The notes: generated by a model from the sequence alone, not told the origin. Positions 33,067-42,193 are shown, numbered from the stretch's first letter. The stretch is DNA of 43,985 nucleotides from JAKAFX01 sp049965715 (GCA_049965715.1 JBMFWA010000011.1:1-43985); one strand, 5' to 3'. Numbers and translations: made by a program.

Positions 33067-33411
33067 ATGTCAATTATGGATTATTTCAGGCATCCTCACG
33101 ATTTAAAGAATCTCTCGCCGTCAGAAGTGAATGAACTTTCAAAAAATGGTAATTTAAGCGTTATAGATGTAAGGACAAGGTTTGAATTTAACAATGGCCA
33201 CATCGATAAATCCTTGCATTACCCTCTTGGCCATGAGAAAGAGATAGCGAAACTATTCGGTGCTGGAAATAAAATAGTACTGGTTTGCAAGACCGGACAC
33301 AGGAGTAGAGCTGCAGCCAATCGACTCCAAAGAATGGGAATAACCAATCTTCAACATCTTGAGGGGGGAATTGATAAATGGAGAAAAGAGAATTTACCAC
33401 TGACCAGATAG
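33067..33411 (+). CDS. Rhodanese-domain protein
   Basis: About 114 aa single-domain sulfurtransferase. Motifs: VIDVRTRFEFNNGHI, then the active-site loop VCKTGHRSRAAA with the nucleophilic Cys, then LEGGIDKWRKENLPL. The ATG at 33067 is preceded by GGAGAAAG with 9-base spacing; a TTG six codons upstream is possible but lies on the ribosome site. A short N-terminal helix (MDYFRHPHDLKNL) precedes the domain. Likely role: persulfide or thiosulfate sulfur transfer; the partner is unknown. Confidence 0.9.
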   Translation: MSIMDYFRHPHDLKNLSPSEVNELSKNGNLSVIDVRTRFEFNNGHIDKSLHYPLGHEKEIAKLFGAGNKIVLVCKTGHRSRAAANRLQRMGITNLQHLEGGIDKWRKENLPLTR

Positions 33412-33525
33412 GGTGATTCTTAATTCTCCGATGCAAAACAGTTTATGTTTGCAAGGATTTTTATAGATAATTTGTGTCCTGAAATGTTGGATTATTATAA
33501 TCTGAACGTATTGGTGTTAGTATAA

Positions 33526-34476
33526 ATGGCAGATGATAATGAGATAAAACGGTTATCCGAAGAGGTCAAGAATTTAATTGCAGCGACTAAAAGTAATTAT
33601 GAAACGGCATTGAGGCTGCAGGAACGACTCAATAATCTGATGAACGCTGGAAAGAACTCGATAACTGGAGAGCAGCAGGAGATGGTGACCCAACAACAAT
33701 CCTCATCTCCTGTCTTTTCGGCCACACAAGGCGATAGTACAGATCAGAGAGAACGGAAGATTTCCATGGGAAACGAAAAGATCGATGAGCTGCTCACCGG
33801 TGGTATCAGAGTCGGAAGCGGAGTTGTTTTAATAGGTCCTCCTTTCTCTGGAAAATACGTTCTTGCATGGAATTTTATTGCTCAGTCTTTGAAGGAGTCC
33901 ATTCCTGTGGTTGTTGTAACTACAGATAAAGACATAAATGAAATTAAATATCAGGTTGGAAAAATATACCCTGCAGTGGACGAGGCTGAAATCAACGGTT
34001 TCCTAAAATTCATTGATATTTACTCCAGAAGCATACAGTCCCAGTCACCTTCCAAATATGCAACTGTCATAGACAGTATTACAAATATCAGCTCCCTTTT
34101 AAAAAACATAGATCAGATCGGGACGGAAATAAGGAAGAAGTATCCTTTTTACCGGCTGTTGTTCACTTCATTGACTTCTTATGCAACAGAACTGGACGAA
34201 AAACTGCTTCTTAAGTTCGTTCAGCAGTTTTCACAGAAGAGAAAATCAGAAAACTGCGTATCTCTCTATTTGATGGAAGCCGCCGTTTTTGATAAAAAGT
34301 TGATAGAGGCTGTTGCGTATCTAGTTGACGGAATGATTGAATTCAAAAACGAGGCCTCTAAAAGCTTTCTGAAGGTTACAGGATTGGGAAACGTTAGATC
34401 ACGCGACTGGATTGAGATATATACAAATGACACGTCATTTGACCTCGGATCATTCACCCTGGAAAAAATCAGGTAG
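33526..34476 (+). CDS. RecA/KaiC-like ATPase-fold protein with degenerate Walker A
   Basis: 316 aa. Residues 1-45 form a charged coiled coil, 46-75 are a Gln/Ser-rich linker, and the rest is a RAD55/KaiC-type RecA fold beginning ISMGNEKIDELLTGGIRVGS. The P-loop is GPPFSGKY (104-111): the invariant Ser/Thr after GK is Tyr, so Mg-ATP binding may be weak or lost. A Walker B-like strand reads ATVIDSIT. Archaeal relatives often regulate motility or signalling, but no partner genes are here. The CDGSH gene follows after 58 bases with its own TATA element. Confidence 0.8.
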   Translation: MADDNEIKRLSEEVKNLIAATKSNYETALRLQERLNNLMNAGKNSITGEQQEMVTQQQSSSPVFSATQGDSTDQRERKISMGNEKIDELLTGGIRVGSGVVLIGPPFSGKYVLAWNFIAQSLKESIPVVVVTTDKDINEIKYQVGKIYPAVDEAEINGFLKFIDIYSRSIQSQSPSKYATVIDSITNISSLLKNIDQIGTEIRKKYPFYRLLFTSLTSYATELDEKLLLKFVQQFSQKRKSENCVSLYLMEAAVFDKKLIEAVAYLVDGMIEFKNEASKSFLKVTGLGNVRSRDWIEIYTNDTSFDLGSFTLEKIR

Positions 34477-34498
34477 TTTCCTTTGCGTCCCTTACAAG

Positions 34499-34506
34499 TT
34501 TATATG
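34499..34506 (+). promoter_or_regulatory. TATA box of the CDGSH gene
   Basis: TTTATATG within AAGTTTATATGCCC, about 32 bases before the ATG at 34535, just after the end of the RecA-like gene. Confidence 0.5.
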
Positions 34507-34534
34507 CCCTTTAGATATTCATACTCGATCAAAA

Positions 34535-34741
34535 ATGAGCAGACTCGTTTTACATGAAAGGGATCACCCATATGTTGTAAAGGTAGGCGAAGAAACCCTC
34601 CATCTGTGCGCATGCGGTTTGTCGAAAAACAAGCCCTACTGCGATGGCTCACATGCAAAGACGCTAAAAGAGGGATCTGATCTATTTATATATGATAAAG
34701 ATGGCAAGGCAACCAAAATAGAGTCCTTCTATCCAAAATAA
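34535..34741 (+). CDS. CDGSH iron-sulfur domain protein
   Basis: 68 aa protein with the mitoNEET-type motif CACGLSKNKPYCDGSHAKT: C-x-C, then C-D-G-S-H, which bind a [2Fe-2S] cluster with three Cys and one His. The N-terminal strand pair HPYVVKVGEETLHLC matches the family. The reading frame extends upstream to 34412 but overlaps the RecA-like gene without coding character, and a TATA lies directly before ATG 34535. Cytoplasmic; role in redox or Fe-S handling is inferred from the family. Confidence 0.9.
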   Translation: MSRLVLHERDHPYVVKVGEETLHLCACGLSKNKPYCDGSHAKTLKEGSDLFIYDKDGKATKIESFYPK

Positions 34742-35242
34742 CATTTCTCTTCCCAAAAAATTTTAGATTTATTCGGATAAATTTAACCCTTCTTTCAACA
34801 GTATATGATGAGAACTGAAAATATGTATCTGGTGAATGGACATCCTGATTTACACGGGTATTCATCGCGGCAATAATATTTCACCCTTTAAATTGGGACT
34901 TCCCTTGCTGATTTTTTTATTTTTGCACACGAACCGGTCACATATTTGTCATTCGTGATAAGAAAATGTCTTTCATTTTTCCTCATCAATTCAAACAGGG
35001 TTTATTGCTCTGCTTTTTTTGTTGTGATTCCTTATCTTTTCAATGTCTGCACGAGCTTTGAACTTTAATTCACTGCAACGAAAGTGACAGAGTAGGACAA
35101 CTGCAAAAATCGTGAAATGAAGTTCTGAATTGAGTTTCGTTAATTCAAATTATCTTTTAAATGTTCTCCCGGTGATACAGCATCAGTAAGAGATCGCATA
35201 TGTTGATGGGAATCAATGTATCTGGGACTAAACCGATGAAGA
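34742..35242. other. 501-base intergenic region without recognisable gene
   Basis: AT-rich, no reading frame with coding character on either strand. One stretch (about 34800-34860) contains ATGATGA and later CTGA but fails as a C/D RNA because guide spacing and terminal stem are absent. I see nothing else I can support. Confidence 0.5.
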
Positions 35243-35315
35243 TGGGGCTGCCCGGATTTGAACCGGGGTCACCAACTCCCGAAGCTGGAAGGATACCAGG
35301 CTACCCCACAGCCCC
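35243..35315 (-). tRNA. tRNA-Pro (CGG)
   Basis: 73 nt. Acceptor GGGGCTG/CAGCCCC with A73, anticodon stem CCAGC/GTTGG around TTCGGGA, T arm CCCGG-TTCAAAT-CCGGG. No intron. Body nearly the same as tRNA-Pro(TGG) at 25479, differing mainly in the anticodon arm. Confidence 0.96.
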
Positions 35316-35366
35316 AACGCTTCGGTAACCCACGCTTACATAAGAATTTTCATCATTTATTGATCC

Positions 35367-37739
35367 CTATACAGATACTATCGCAACAGAATAATCCTTT
35401 CCTTCCCATTTTTGGGAAACTTTCCAAAAGAAGGTGAACTTTATCTCTTTTGACGTGGGAGAGGGTTTGATATCAACATAATGAATTCCTGATCCCGAAT
35501 CCAGGGTTGAATCATCGTGTACGGTTTTCCACTGGTCATCGCTCCAGTGCACCAGTGATTCAGCAAGTACTTGGATCCGGAGAGTCTTTCCTTTCTCAAT
35601 CACATGTTCCACATTGAAGAAGCTCCACATTACCCTATCTGTTTTGACATTGCTTTCGATATATCTCTTTCTGGTAACCTCGGGCATGTCGAATATACTT
35701 TTCTGATCGATAGATTTTACGAGCTTCAGGTATTCCGCGTGTGCCCAGACTAGTGGCATGGCCGAACCGGACGGTTTGCCATTGTACAGACCAAGCCTCG
35801 GTATATCCTCAGAATCCCAAACCTGTTCCGGAATCATCCCCCCAGGACTGGATTGATTTTCCATGACCCTGAGGAGATTCATCGCCTCATCGATTCTCCC
35901 TGCCGCAAGTTCATAATGCGCTCTCTCCCCAGCCAGAAGCGGCCATCCTCTTCCATGCCCCGTACCATCGAATGGAGATCCATCGGAGTGTTCTCCATAT
36001 CCGTCGTTGTTATACCTGTGCCAGATTGGACCCGTCTTTGTGTTGGTCTTTAACAAATAATCAACCACCTTGAGTGAATCTGTTATTCTCTTATCTTCAG
36101 CTTTGCGAATTCCAAATCTGACTAGCGAGGTACTCCCCGTGCTTACGAGCTTGTCAGCCGGCACATAAGCGTCTGAAATTGGTCTGTTCTTGACCGGAAC
36201 ATAACCCTGAAGTGGTGAACTTGCGAAATTGAAGGATGAATCCCGGGGTGCGATCCTGACATAATAACCGTCAATCCCAAGTTCCTCTGAAATGGACGTG
36301 CCTCTGGCATAGTTCCAGAAATCTATCCTTGAATAATACATATCAGCGTTTTCCCTGATGAAATCTGCGGCCTTCGTGTTGCCCATTGAATCAGCAAATT
36401 CAGCCGCAGTTAGAAGCGCTGCTATTTCAGAAGAAATGGTGAATGGAGAATACCCGCTATCCTCTTCCCACCTATCTTCCATGGTTACCGGGCCGTATTT
36501 CATAATGAATGATGCTGCCCTGTTAACCATGTCATAATAGTCTTCTGCCTTTATTATGTTATACTTTTTCAGCATTCCTGCAAGGAGCACCGGGAACGCT
36601 GTTTCGTCCATCTGTATTCCCTTCCAGAATCCCTTTCCGTCCAGCCACATGTTCTGGCACCAGTGACCATCTGCCTCCTGTGTTGCCCTCAGGTAATCGA
36701 GTGCGGCGACTGCTCCTGCATGGTCACCGATTGCGATGAGAGCTTCTGCTGCTTCGACCATATCTCTAGGCCAGATGAGGTGGTATCCCCCAATATCATC
36801 ATCTCCCTTATGATTTCCCCACGGGATGGAAAGGCTGGCTATAATTGCTCCTTGAAACTGGAATTTCGCCTGGTGGGATTTGATCACTGCTGCACTCGTT
36901 TTAGATAACTTACCAATTTTATAAGGAAAGTTACTAAAATGAGAGTCAATGTATTCTTTCCACTCTGAAACGTATTTGTCATAAGTGTTCTGGAACCCGT
37001 GAACTAGGGAGTTTGTCACCTTTTCCCCTGCTTCAAACTCGTTGGATCCAAATCCAATAGCTATTGTAAACCACTGATCCGGAATCATTTTAATGGACCC
37101 CGTAAATGCAATATTGCCGTCTTCCGCTCTGTCAAATTGAAATGTCATCCTGTAGTTTCTGCTGATATCCTGCCAACCGTCATTTACCCCGACAAATCCA
37201 CAGCTCATGTTTTCGAATCCTGTCGAAACATAAACTGCTGCGGTAATTCCCTTCCTTGTGGCGAAGAACATCTTTCTTCCCTTGTATTCGCCAATCCACC
37301 CCGTATTACCATACCCCCCGTTAAGAATATGCGGCGCGAATAAGGCAAACAGTTTATATTTCCCTTTGTCCAGTGCCGAAAATTTAGAGTGCTGAAGGAG
37401 GACATCAGAGTTTGGATCAGCAATTATGATTTTTTCTATCCTGTATCGGTTGTCCCTGGATTCGTTCACGATGTGATAAGCAGGGATACCGTCTTCAACC
37501 ATCTCAATCGTGTGGATAGTGTCCCTCCTTTCTTCAGAGAAAAAGCTCTTTTCATCAGATACGAGAAACTGAAAATCACGTGTATTTGCTATGTCTATTC
37601 TTGGATAGTAAATCTCGTTTATGATGCCGTGCGAAATAGTGAACCATATTCTACTCATAGATGAAATAGAAGTCCCAACCCCGTCTTTAGCGCTAGACGT
37701 CCATCTTGGCTGAATCCCGGGGGCGCCAGGTGCGTCCAT
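35367..37739 (-). CDS. Glycoside hydrolase family 15 glucoamylase-type enzyme
   Basis: 790 aa. Residues about 1-270 form the beta-sandwich domain found before archaeal and bacterial GH15 catalytic domains. Residues about 280-680 form the (alpha/alpha)6 barrel: IWPRDMVEAAEALIAIG near 322, general acid Glu425 in DRWEEDSGYSP, general base Glu638 in MIPEQVWD. The C-terminal 100 residues are strands again. It releases glucose from the non-reducing ends of starch-like glucans. No signal peptide is evident, so it may act inside the cell on glycogen-like polymer. A TATA-like TTTTTAATTC lies about 25 bases before the ATG. Trehalase or dextranase activity, known for some GH15 members, cannot be excluded. 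Confidence 0.9.
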   Translation of the reverse strand: MDAPGAPGIQPRWTSSAKDGVGTSISSMSRIWFTISHGIINEIYYPRIDIANTRDFQFLVSDEKSFFSEERRDTIHTIEMVEDGIPAYHIVNESRDNRYRIEKIIIADPNSDVLLQHSKFSALDKGKYKLFALFAPHILNGGYGNTGWIGEYKGRKMFFATRKGITAAVYVSTGFENMSCGFVGVNDGWQDISRNYRMTFQFDRAEDGNIAFTGSIKMIPDQWFTIAIGFGSNEFEAGEKVTNSLVHGFQNTYDKYVSEWKEYIDSHFSNFPYKIGKLSKTSAAVIKSHQAKFQFQGAIIASLSIPWGNHKGDDDIGGYHLIWPRDMVEAAEALIAIGDHAGAVAALDYLRATQEADGHWCQNMWLDGKGFWKGIQMDETAFPVLLAGMLKKYNIIKAEDYYDMVNRAASFIMKYGPVTMEDRWEEDSGYSPFTISSEIAALLTAAEFADSMGNTKAADFIRENADMYYSRIDFWNYARGTSISEELGIDGYYVRIAPRDSSFNFASSPLQGYVPVKNRPISDAYVPADKLVSTGSTSLVRFGIRKAEDKRITDSLKVVDYLLKTNTKTGPIWHRYNNDGYGEHSDGSPFDGTGHGRGWPLLAGERAHYELAAGRIDEAMNLLRVMENQSSPGGMIPEQVWDSEDIPRLGLYNGKPSGSAMPLVWAHAEYLKLVKSIDQKSIFDMPEVTRKRYIESNVKTDRVMWSFFNVEHVIEKGKTLRIQVLAESLVHWSDDQWKTVHDDSTLDSGSGIHYVDIKPSPTSKEIKFTFFWKVSQKWEGKDYSVAIVSV

Positions 37740-37807
37740 TGTTCTTAATGTTCACCTAGAATTAAAAAGTTCCCTGTACGAACAACAAGATTCTATGTAA
37801 ACATCTT

Positions 37808-38572
37808 CTAAATTTTCCCAGATGAGACTTCCTCAGGATCCGGCTTTCTGCTGATAACCCTTCCACCATCAATTATGATCTCGTTTCCTGTCATAAATGT
37901 GTTTTCGTCAGAAAGTAAAAATTTTACCAGATTAACCACTTCACTCATTCTTCCAAACCTTCCCAGCAATGTGGCTGCAGATCTGTCAATATTCTGAGGG
38001 GGTTCCTGGTCCTTCGAATATATTGGTCCGGGGATAAGGGTCATTACCTGAATACCGTATTTTCCCAGATCAACAGCCATGCTTCTCGACATTGAAACCA
38101 TGGCACCTTTTGTGGCTGAATATGCCAGTGAGGACTGCAGGGGTGAAATATACTGTATCGCGCCAATATTCAGTATCTTGCCCTTTAATCCATTTCTGAT
38201 CATATTCTTCGCTATAGCCTGTGATATAATCATGGTTGATGTCATCACAAGATTTATCATGTTCATCCATTCATCCATGTTTATATCCAGAATCCCAAAG
38301 CGTGAATTCCTTGATGCGTTGTTTACCAGACCATCAATATGATAGTTCTTCCTTGAAATCCAGTCCGAGAATTTCAGGACGTCGCTTGGAATCGACTGAT
38401 CCAACTGGTAAAATACTGATCTGTCCGCTCCTGATTCTTTCACAATTTCGGATCCCCTTTCATTGGATCTTCCAGTGAAGATCACAGTATTTCCTGATCC
38501 TGTAAGGTACCTCACAATTTCTCTGCCTATACCTCCGGTTCCGCCAGTTACGACATATGTCTTATTCTCCAC
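37808..38572 (-). CDS. Short-chain dehydrogenase/reductase, atypical (no catalytic Ser)
   Basis: 254 aa Rossmann-fold oxidoreductase. Cofactor loop TGGTGGIG (9-16), NNAS (84-87), Tyr151 and Lys155 in YSATK. The residue 13 before Tyr, normally the catalytic Ser, is Ala138 in ILNIGAIQ, so the active site lacks one of the classical four residues. The loop TGRSNERG suggests NADP preference. It follows the enolase-superfamily gene by 22 bases on the same strand and is probably co-transcribed, so the substrate is likely a sugar, aldonate or 2-keto-3-deoxy acid. Rhamnose and glucose dehydrogenases of Thermoplasma are relatives by family only. Confidence 0.85.
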   Translation of the reverse strand: MENKTYVVTGGTGGIGREIVRYLTGSGNTVIFTGRSNERGSEIVKESGADRSVFYQLDQSIPSDVLKFSDWISRKNYHIDGLVNNASRNSRFGILDINMDEWMNMINLVMTSTMIISQAIAKNMIRNGLKGKILNIGAIQYISPLQSSLAYSATKGAMVSMSRSMAVDLGKYGIQVMTLIPGPIYSKDQEPPQNIDRSAATLLGRFGRMSEVVNLVKFLLSDENTFMTGNEIIIDGGRVISRKPDPEEVSSGKI

Positions 38573-38594
38573 TTTTTCATCTCCATCCCTTTAA

Positions 38595-39692
38595 TCAATC
38601 ATGAAATCTCAGAAGTCCACCACTTTTCAGCTCTGGCAAAGGTTCTCTGGGGATAATTCCATGACCTTCGCCCGCAGGCTTTACGAAATCATTTGTACAC
38701 ATGTTGGTGTTTGTAAAATTTTCTTCAGGAATACAATTTGGAGGCGTCTCAAGTAAAGCGTCCGGGGATATTGCTGATGCAAGATGTGCTGTAGCAGCTA
38801 TTCCAACCCAGCCATTGTGAGGTCTGCAGTGGAATGAGATAATTTCACCAGCTTCCCTGATCATTTTAACGATATCGGTTCCGCCTGTAATTCCTCCAGA
38901 TTTCGTTATATCAGGCTGATAATAGGTAATCGCATGCATTGATAACACCCTTCGGAACTCATTCAAAGAGAAGAAATTTTCCCCTGCTGCTACAGGAACT
39001 ATTTTGTTGACAACTTTGAGCGAATCGTAATCATCTGGAGGCCATATCGGTTCCTCAATCCATTTCATTTCCAGCTTCGAGACTTTCTGTGCAAAATCTT
39101 TTGCTGATTCCAGTCCAAAGCCACAATTCAGATCTGCCATCAGTTCAAAATCATAACCGAGCTCTTTTCTTATGCTCTGAATAGAGTCAAGAGTTTCAGA
39201 TGGGCTCTGGTGAATCTTAATCATTTTGTATCCCGCGTCAAGGAGATTTCTCACTGCTTCCACCACATCTGCTCTTCTGTATCTGGAAAGCGAAATGTAC
39301 CTCCTAATGGGATGCTGTTCACCGTCCAGGAGCTTATACAATGGCTGTTTTCGCTCTCTGGATAGTAAATCCCATATTGCGATATCAATTCCAGACAGGG
39401 AGGCCGTTGTTACTCCATATCCCCCGGAGAAAATATATTTCTGGATAAAGTCCCAAATCTCCCGCGGTTGAGATTCATCACGACCAATAATCAGTGGCGT
39501 AACCGTTCGGATCATCTCATAGTATGCTGATGGGTCGTTTCCAGCCGTTGCAAGAACCTCCCCCCAGCCCGTCGCTGTTCCTGAACTGATCTTGACATAG
39601 AGCTGCCTGCTCCACTGATCGATCCACAGTTGTTTTGGACTCGTTGCAGTTAGCGGAACGGAAGATTTAATTGGTTCTACGCTTTTAATCAA
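38595..39692 (-). CDS. Enolase-superfamily sugar-acid dehydratase
   Basis: 365 aa, mandelate racemase/muconate lactonizing family. Metal ligands Asp187 (MADLNCG), Glu213 (WIEEP) and Glu238 (AGENF). Catalytic residues: Lys159 in KIH of the second strand, Asp261-His288 dyad (QPDITKSGG and SFHCRPHNG), as in acid-sugar dehydratases of the MR subgroup. It probably removes water from an aldonate to give a 2-keto-3-deoxy acid. First gene of an operon with the SDR. TTG start supported by a TTTAATTAA element 26 bases upstream (39714-39722), leaderless. Divergent from the uxaA genes. Which aldonate is unknown. Confidence 0.88.
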   Translation of the reverse strand: MIKSVEPIKSSVPLTATSPKQLWIDQWSRQLYVKISSGTATGWGEVLATAGNDPSAYYEMIRTVTPLIIGRDESQPREIWDFIQKYIFSGGYGVTTASLSGIDIAIWDLLSRERKQPLYKLLDGEQHPIRRYISLSRYRRADVVEAVRNLLDAGYKMIKIHQSPSETLDSIQSIRKELGYDFELMADLNCGFGLESAKDFAQKVSKLEMKWIEEPIWPPDDYDSLKVVNKIVPVAAGENFFSLNEFRRVLSMHAITYYQPDITKSGGITGGTDIVKMIREAGEIISFHCRPHNGWVGIAATAHLASAISPDALLETPPNCIPEENFTNTNMCTNDFVKPAGEGHGIIPREPLPELKSGGLLRFHD

Positions 39693-39713
39693 TAACAGGA
39701 AAACGCTTTGACG

Positions 39714-39722
39714 TTTAATTAA
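39714..39722 (-). promoter_or_regulatory. TATA box of the dehydratase/SDR operon
   Basis: TTAATTAAA on the minus strand, centred about 26 bases before the TTG at 39692, which supports that unusual start codon as the 5' end of a leaderless message. Confidence 0.55.
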
Positions 39723-39785
39723 TTTGCCTAATTGTTTTTCACATATATATCAACATTCGCATCCATAAATTTTCAATGCATAAGA

Positions 39786-39806
39786 TTAATAAATGTTCTA
39801 AACATT
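39786..39806 (+). promoter_or_regulatory. TATA box plus inverted repeat AATGTT-CTA-AACATT before uxaA
   Basis: TTAATAAA (39786-39793) is centred about 25 bases before ATG 39814. The perfect inverted repeat at 39792-39806 lies between TATA and start, where a repressor would block initiation. The GntR-type regulator encoded at 41253-41909 is the likely ligand. Confidence 0.55.
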
Positions 39807-39813
39807 ACATTCT

Positions 39814-40098
39814 ATGGTAGTGCAATTTTTAATCCATAACAAGGGGGATGATGTTGGTGTAGCCACATCAGACCTTAAGAAAGGAACTGAAGTAGAAGGC
39901 GCATACCTTGACACTAATGAGAAATTAAAGGTCAAGGCGCAGGAAGATATACCGCTGGGTCACAAGATTGCCCTGAAGGATATGAAAAAAGGACATGAAT
40001 TGGTTGAATACAAGAATATAATAGGAAGTGTTGTGCAGGACATAGCAACTGGACAGCATGTGCACACACACAATCTAAAATCCAAGAGGTGGAAATAA
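39814..40098 (+). CDS. UxaA-family small subunit (SAF domain)
   Basis: 94 aa N-terminal SAF-like domain of the altronate/galactarate dehydratase family, here as a separate protein. It has the beta-rich body LKVKAQEDIPLGHKIALKD and the closing metal-linked motif GQHVHTHN. Its end overlaps the large subunit by 10 bases, so the two form a two-component enzyme. A TATA and an inverted repeat directly precede the leaderless ATG. The family removes water from or hydrolyses sugar acids; the exact substrate is not determined. Confidence 0.88.
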   Translation: MVVQFLIHNKGDDVGVATSDLKKGTEVEGAYLDTNEKLKVKAQEDIPLGHKIALKDMKKGHELVEYKNIIGSVVQDIATGQHVHTHNLKSKRWK

Positions 40099-41249
40099 TG
40101 CCAACATTCAGAGGATATGAAAGAGAAAATGGAAGAATTGGAGTAAGGAACCATGTACTGATCATACCGGTTGACGACCTTTCAAACAGCGCTTCTGTCG
40201 GTGTAGAGCATCTTGTAAAGGGAACCATAGCGGTTCCTCATCCATATGGCAGATTGCAGTTTGGGGAAGACCTTGATCTTACTTTCAAAACCCTTGCAGG
40301 TTTCGGCATGAATCCCAACATTCATTCAGCAATAGTTATAGGGATTGAGGACAACTGGACCAGCAGAATAGCGGATCAGATTGCAAAGACTGGAAAATGG
40401 GTAGAAGCAGTCAGTATCGAAGGAAAGGGGGACTTGAAAACCATTGAGACCGCTTCCAGAATAGCGAAAGACATGGTTCAGAAGTCCAGCGAAATTCACC
40501 GTAAAGATTTTGATGTATCAAATCTGGTTGTCAGCGCCAAGTGCGGTGAATCCGACACTACGTCGGGGCTTGCGTCAAATCCAACTGTAGGCGTCCTTTT
40601 TGATATGCTTGTGGATCAGGGAGCAACCACAATATTTGGTGAAACATCTGAACTGACAGGAGCTGAGGGTGAGATTGCAAAGAAGATTGAGGATCCCAAA
40701 CTCAGGGAAAAATTCATGAAGATTTTCAACGATTATCAAGAAGAAATAACCAAGCATGGTGCCGATTTACTCGGTTCCCAGCCAACGCAGGGAAACATTA
40801 AGGGTGGTCTCACAACAATTGAAGAAAAGGCATATGGAAACATCCAGAAAGCCGGAAACAGAAAGATTGTTGACGTGCTGGATTATGCCGATCCTCCCAC
40901 TAAGAAGGGGCTGAATTACATGAACACATCATCAGCAGCTGCGGAGGCTGTCACATTGTTCGCTGCAGCTGGTGCGGTAGTACATGTATTTACCACAGGC
41001 CAGGGAAACATTGTAGGCAATCCAATTGAACCTGTTATTAAACTCTCTGCAAATCCCAAGACTGTTGCTTCAATGAAAGAGCATATAGATCTGGACGTTT
41101 CCGGTCTGCTAACATTCCAGTACGATCTTAAGGAAGCTGGTAAAAAACTGTATGATCTTACCCTGAAGACTGCTTCCGGAAGACTCACCAGTGCCGAAGT
41201 ATTGAGGCATGTGGAATTCAGTCCCACGAAGCTCTATATCTCTGCCTGA
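40089..41249 (+). CDS. UxaA-family large subunit (altronate/galactarate dehydratase family)
   Basis: 386 aa catalytic part of the UxaA family. Visible landmarks: the N-terminal FRGYERENGRIGVRNHVLII, the loop VVSAKCGESDTTSGLASNP near residue 138, and FGETSELTGAEGEI. A long middle segment, TTIEEKAYGNIQKAGNR, is typical. It forms a two-component enzyme with the small SAF subunit encoded upstream. NCBI-style naming would be UxaA family hydrolase. It ends three bases from the convergent regulator gene; a T7 run at about 41262 may end the transcript. Confidence 0.9.
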   Translation: MEIMPTFRGYERENGRIGVRNHVLIIPVDDLSNSASVGVEHLVKGTIAVPHPYGRLQFGEDLDLTFKTLAGFGMNPNIHSAIVIGIEDNWTSRIADQIAKTGKWVEAVSIEGKGDLKTIETASRIAKDMVQKSSEIHRKDFDVSNLVVSAKCGESDTTSGLASNPTVGVLFDMLVDQGATTIFGETSELTGAEGEIAKKIEDPKLREKFMKIFNDYQEEITKHGADLLGSQPTQGNIKGGLTTIEEKAYGNIQKAGNRKIVDVLDYADPPTKKGLNYMNTSSAAAEAVTLFAAAGAVVHVFTTGQGNIVGNPIEPVIKLSANPKTVASMKEHIDLDVSGLLTFQYDLKEAGKKLYDLTLKTASGRLTSAEVLRHVEFSPTKLYISA

Positions 41250-41252
41250 AAA

Positions 41253-41909
41253 CTAAATAATTTTTTTCAAACCTTTTTCTTTTATATATCTTAAAACGTT
41301 GTTCTGATGCTGCATCATTATGTTCCAGGCTGCTTCAGGATCATGCCTTGCTATCGCGTTGAAAATTTCTGAATGTTCTATAATCTCCATCTCTATCCTG
41401 TCAAGGCTTGTAAAAAGTGTGGCCCTTACAACCTTCAATTTCAGTCTTATCTCCTTACTGTATCTTTCAAGGTAGTCATTCTTGCTTGCCCTTGCCACCA
41501 TTGAATGAAATTCACCGTTAAGATCTGAAAGCAGTATGGCGTCTCTTTTCTTACGCTTGCTCATTTCAGTTATGCTGTCGATCAGGTTCTCCATCTCTCT
41601 GAGTTCTGCTGCGGTGGCACGTACAGCTGCAAATCTTGCGGCCTGTGCCTCAAGTACCTCGCGAACCTCATAAAGGGATATGATGTCATTCTCCGACATA
41701 ATAAATACTGAGTAGTAACGTCCCTGTTTACAGATTAAACCCTCGCCCTGCAGTTCCATAAGAGCTTCTTTAACTGGCGTTCTGCTAATGTTAAGTTTCG
41801 CGGCAACGGTATCGATATCTACAGTTCTTCCTGCCTTAAGTGGGCCACTCACAATTGATTGCACTATAAAATCGTAGGCAGTTTTCTTGAGATTCTGCCC
41901 ATTCTGCAT
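41253..41909 (-). CDS. GntR-family regulator with FCD domain
   Basis: 218 aa. N-terminal winged helix: LNISRTPVKEALMELQGEGLI is the GntR recognition region (split: NISRTPVKEAL). The C-terminal all-helical FCD domain has metal-site residues in DLNGEFHSMV, EIIEHSEIFNAI and MMQHQNNV. FCD regulators of this type usually bind organic or sugar acids and repress catabolic genes, which fits the surrounding dehydratases and aldehyde dehydrogenase. It is convergent with uxaA and divergent from the aldehyde dehydrogenase. GntR/FCD proteins are mostly bacterial, so the gene may be acquired. Confidence 0.9.
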   Translation of the reverse strand: MQNGQNLKKTAYDFIVQSIVSGPLKAGRTVDIDTVAAKLNISRTPVKEALMELQGEGLICKQGRYYSVFIMSENDIISLYEVREVLEAQAARFAAVRATAAELREMENLIDSITEMSKRKKRDAILLSDLNGEFHSMVARASKNDYLERYSKEIRLKLKVVRATLFTSLDRIEMEIIEHSEIFNAIARHDPEAAWNIMMQHQNNVLRYIKEKGLKKII

Positions 41910-42193
41910 TCTTAGAGTAAAAGTCTTAAAGTATTTAATTTATTGTCGCTTGATATCACATTACCTGCATATTCCTTTTTCCTCTCATAATATATGCCAT
42001 TGTAACAATATGCTCTGTTTTATCTCGCTTCCGGGCTTTGATACTGTCGCATCGATGGCCTGATGTTTCTCTCCGCAAACCAGGTCCAATTTACCTGTAT
42101 TAAAGTTTATGCGAATAGGAATTTCCAAAGAGAAAAATGTTAATAGATTTCTTGGCATCAAGTGGGAGACCACTATTTGGTCTGGTGACTGTC

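Noticed and set aside
34800..34860. Possible C/D box sRNA (ATGATGA ... CTGA)
   Set aside because: The nearest CTGA is only three bases from the C box, no proper C'/D' pair or guide length follows, and there is no terminal stem.
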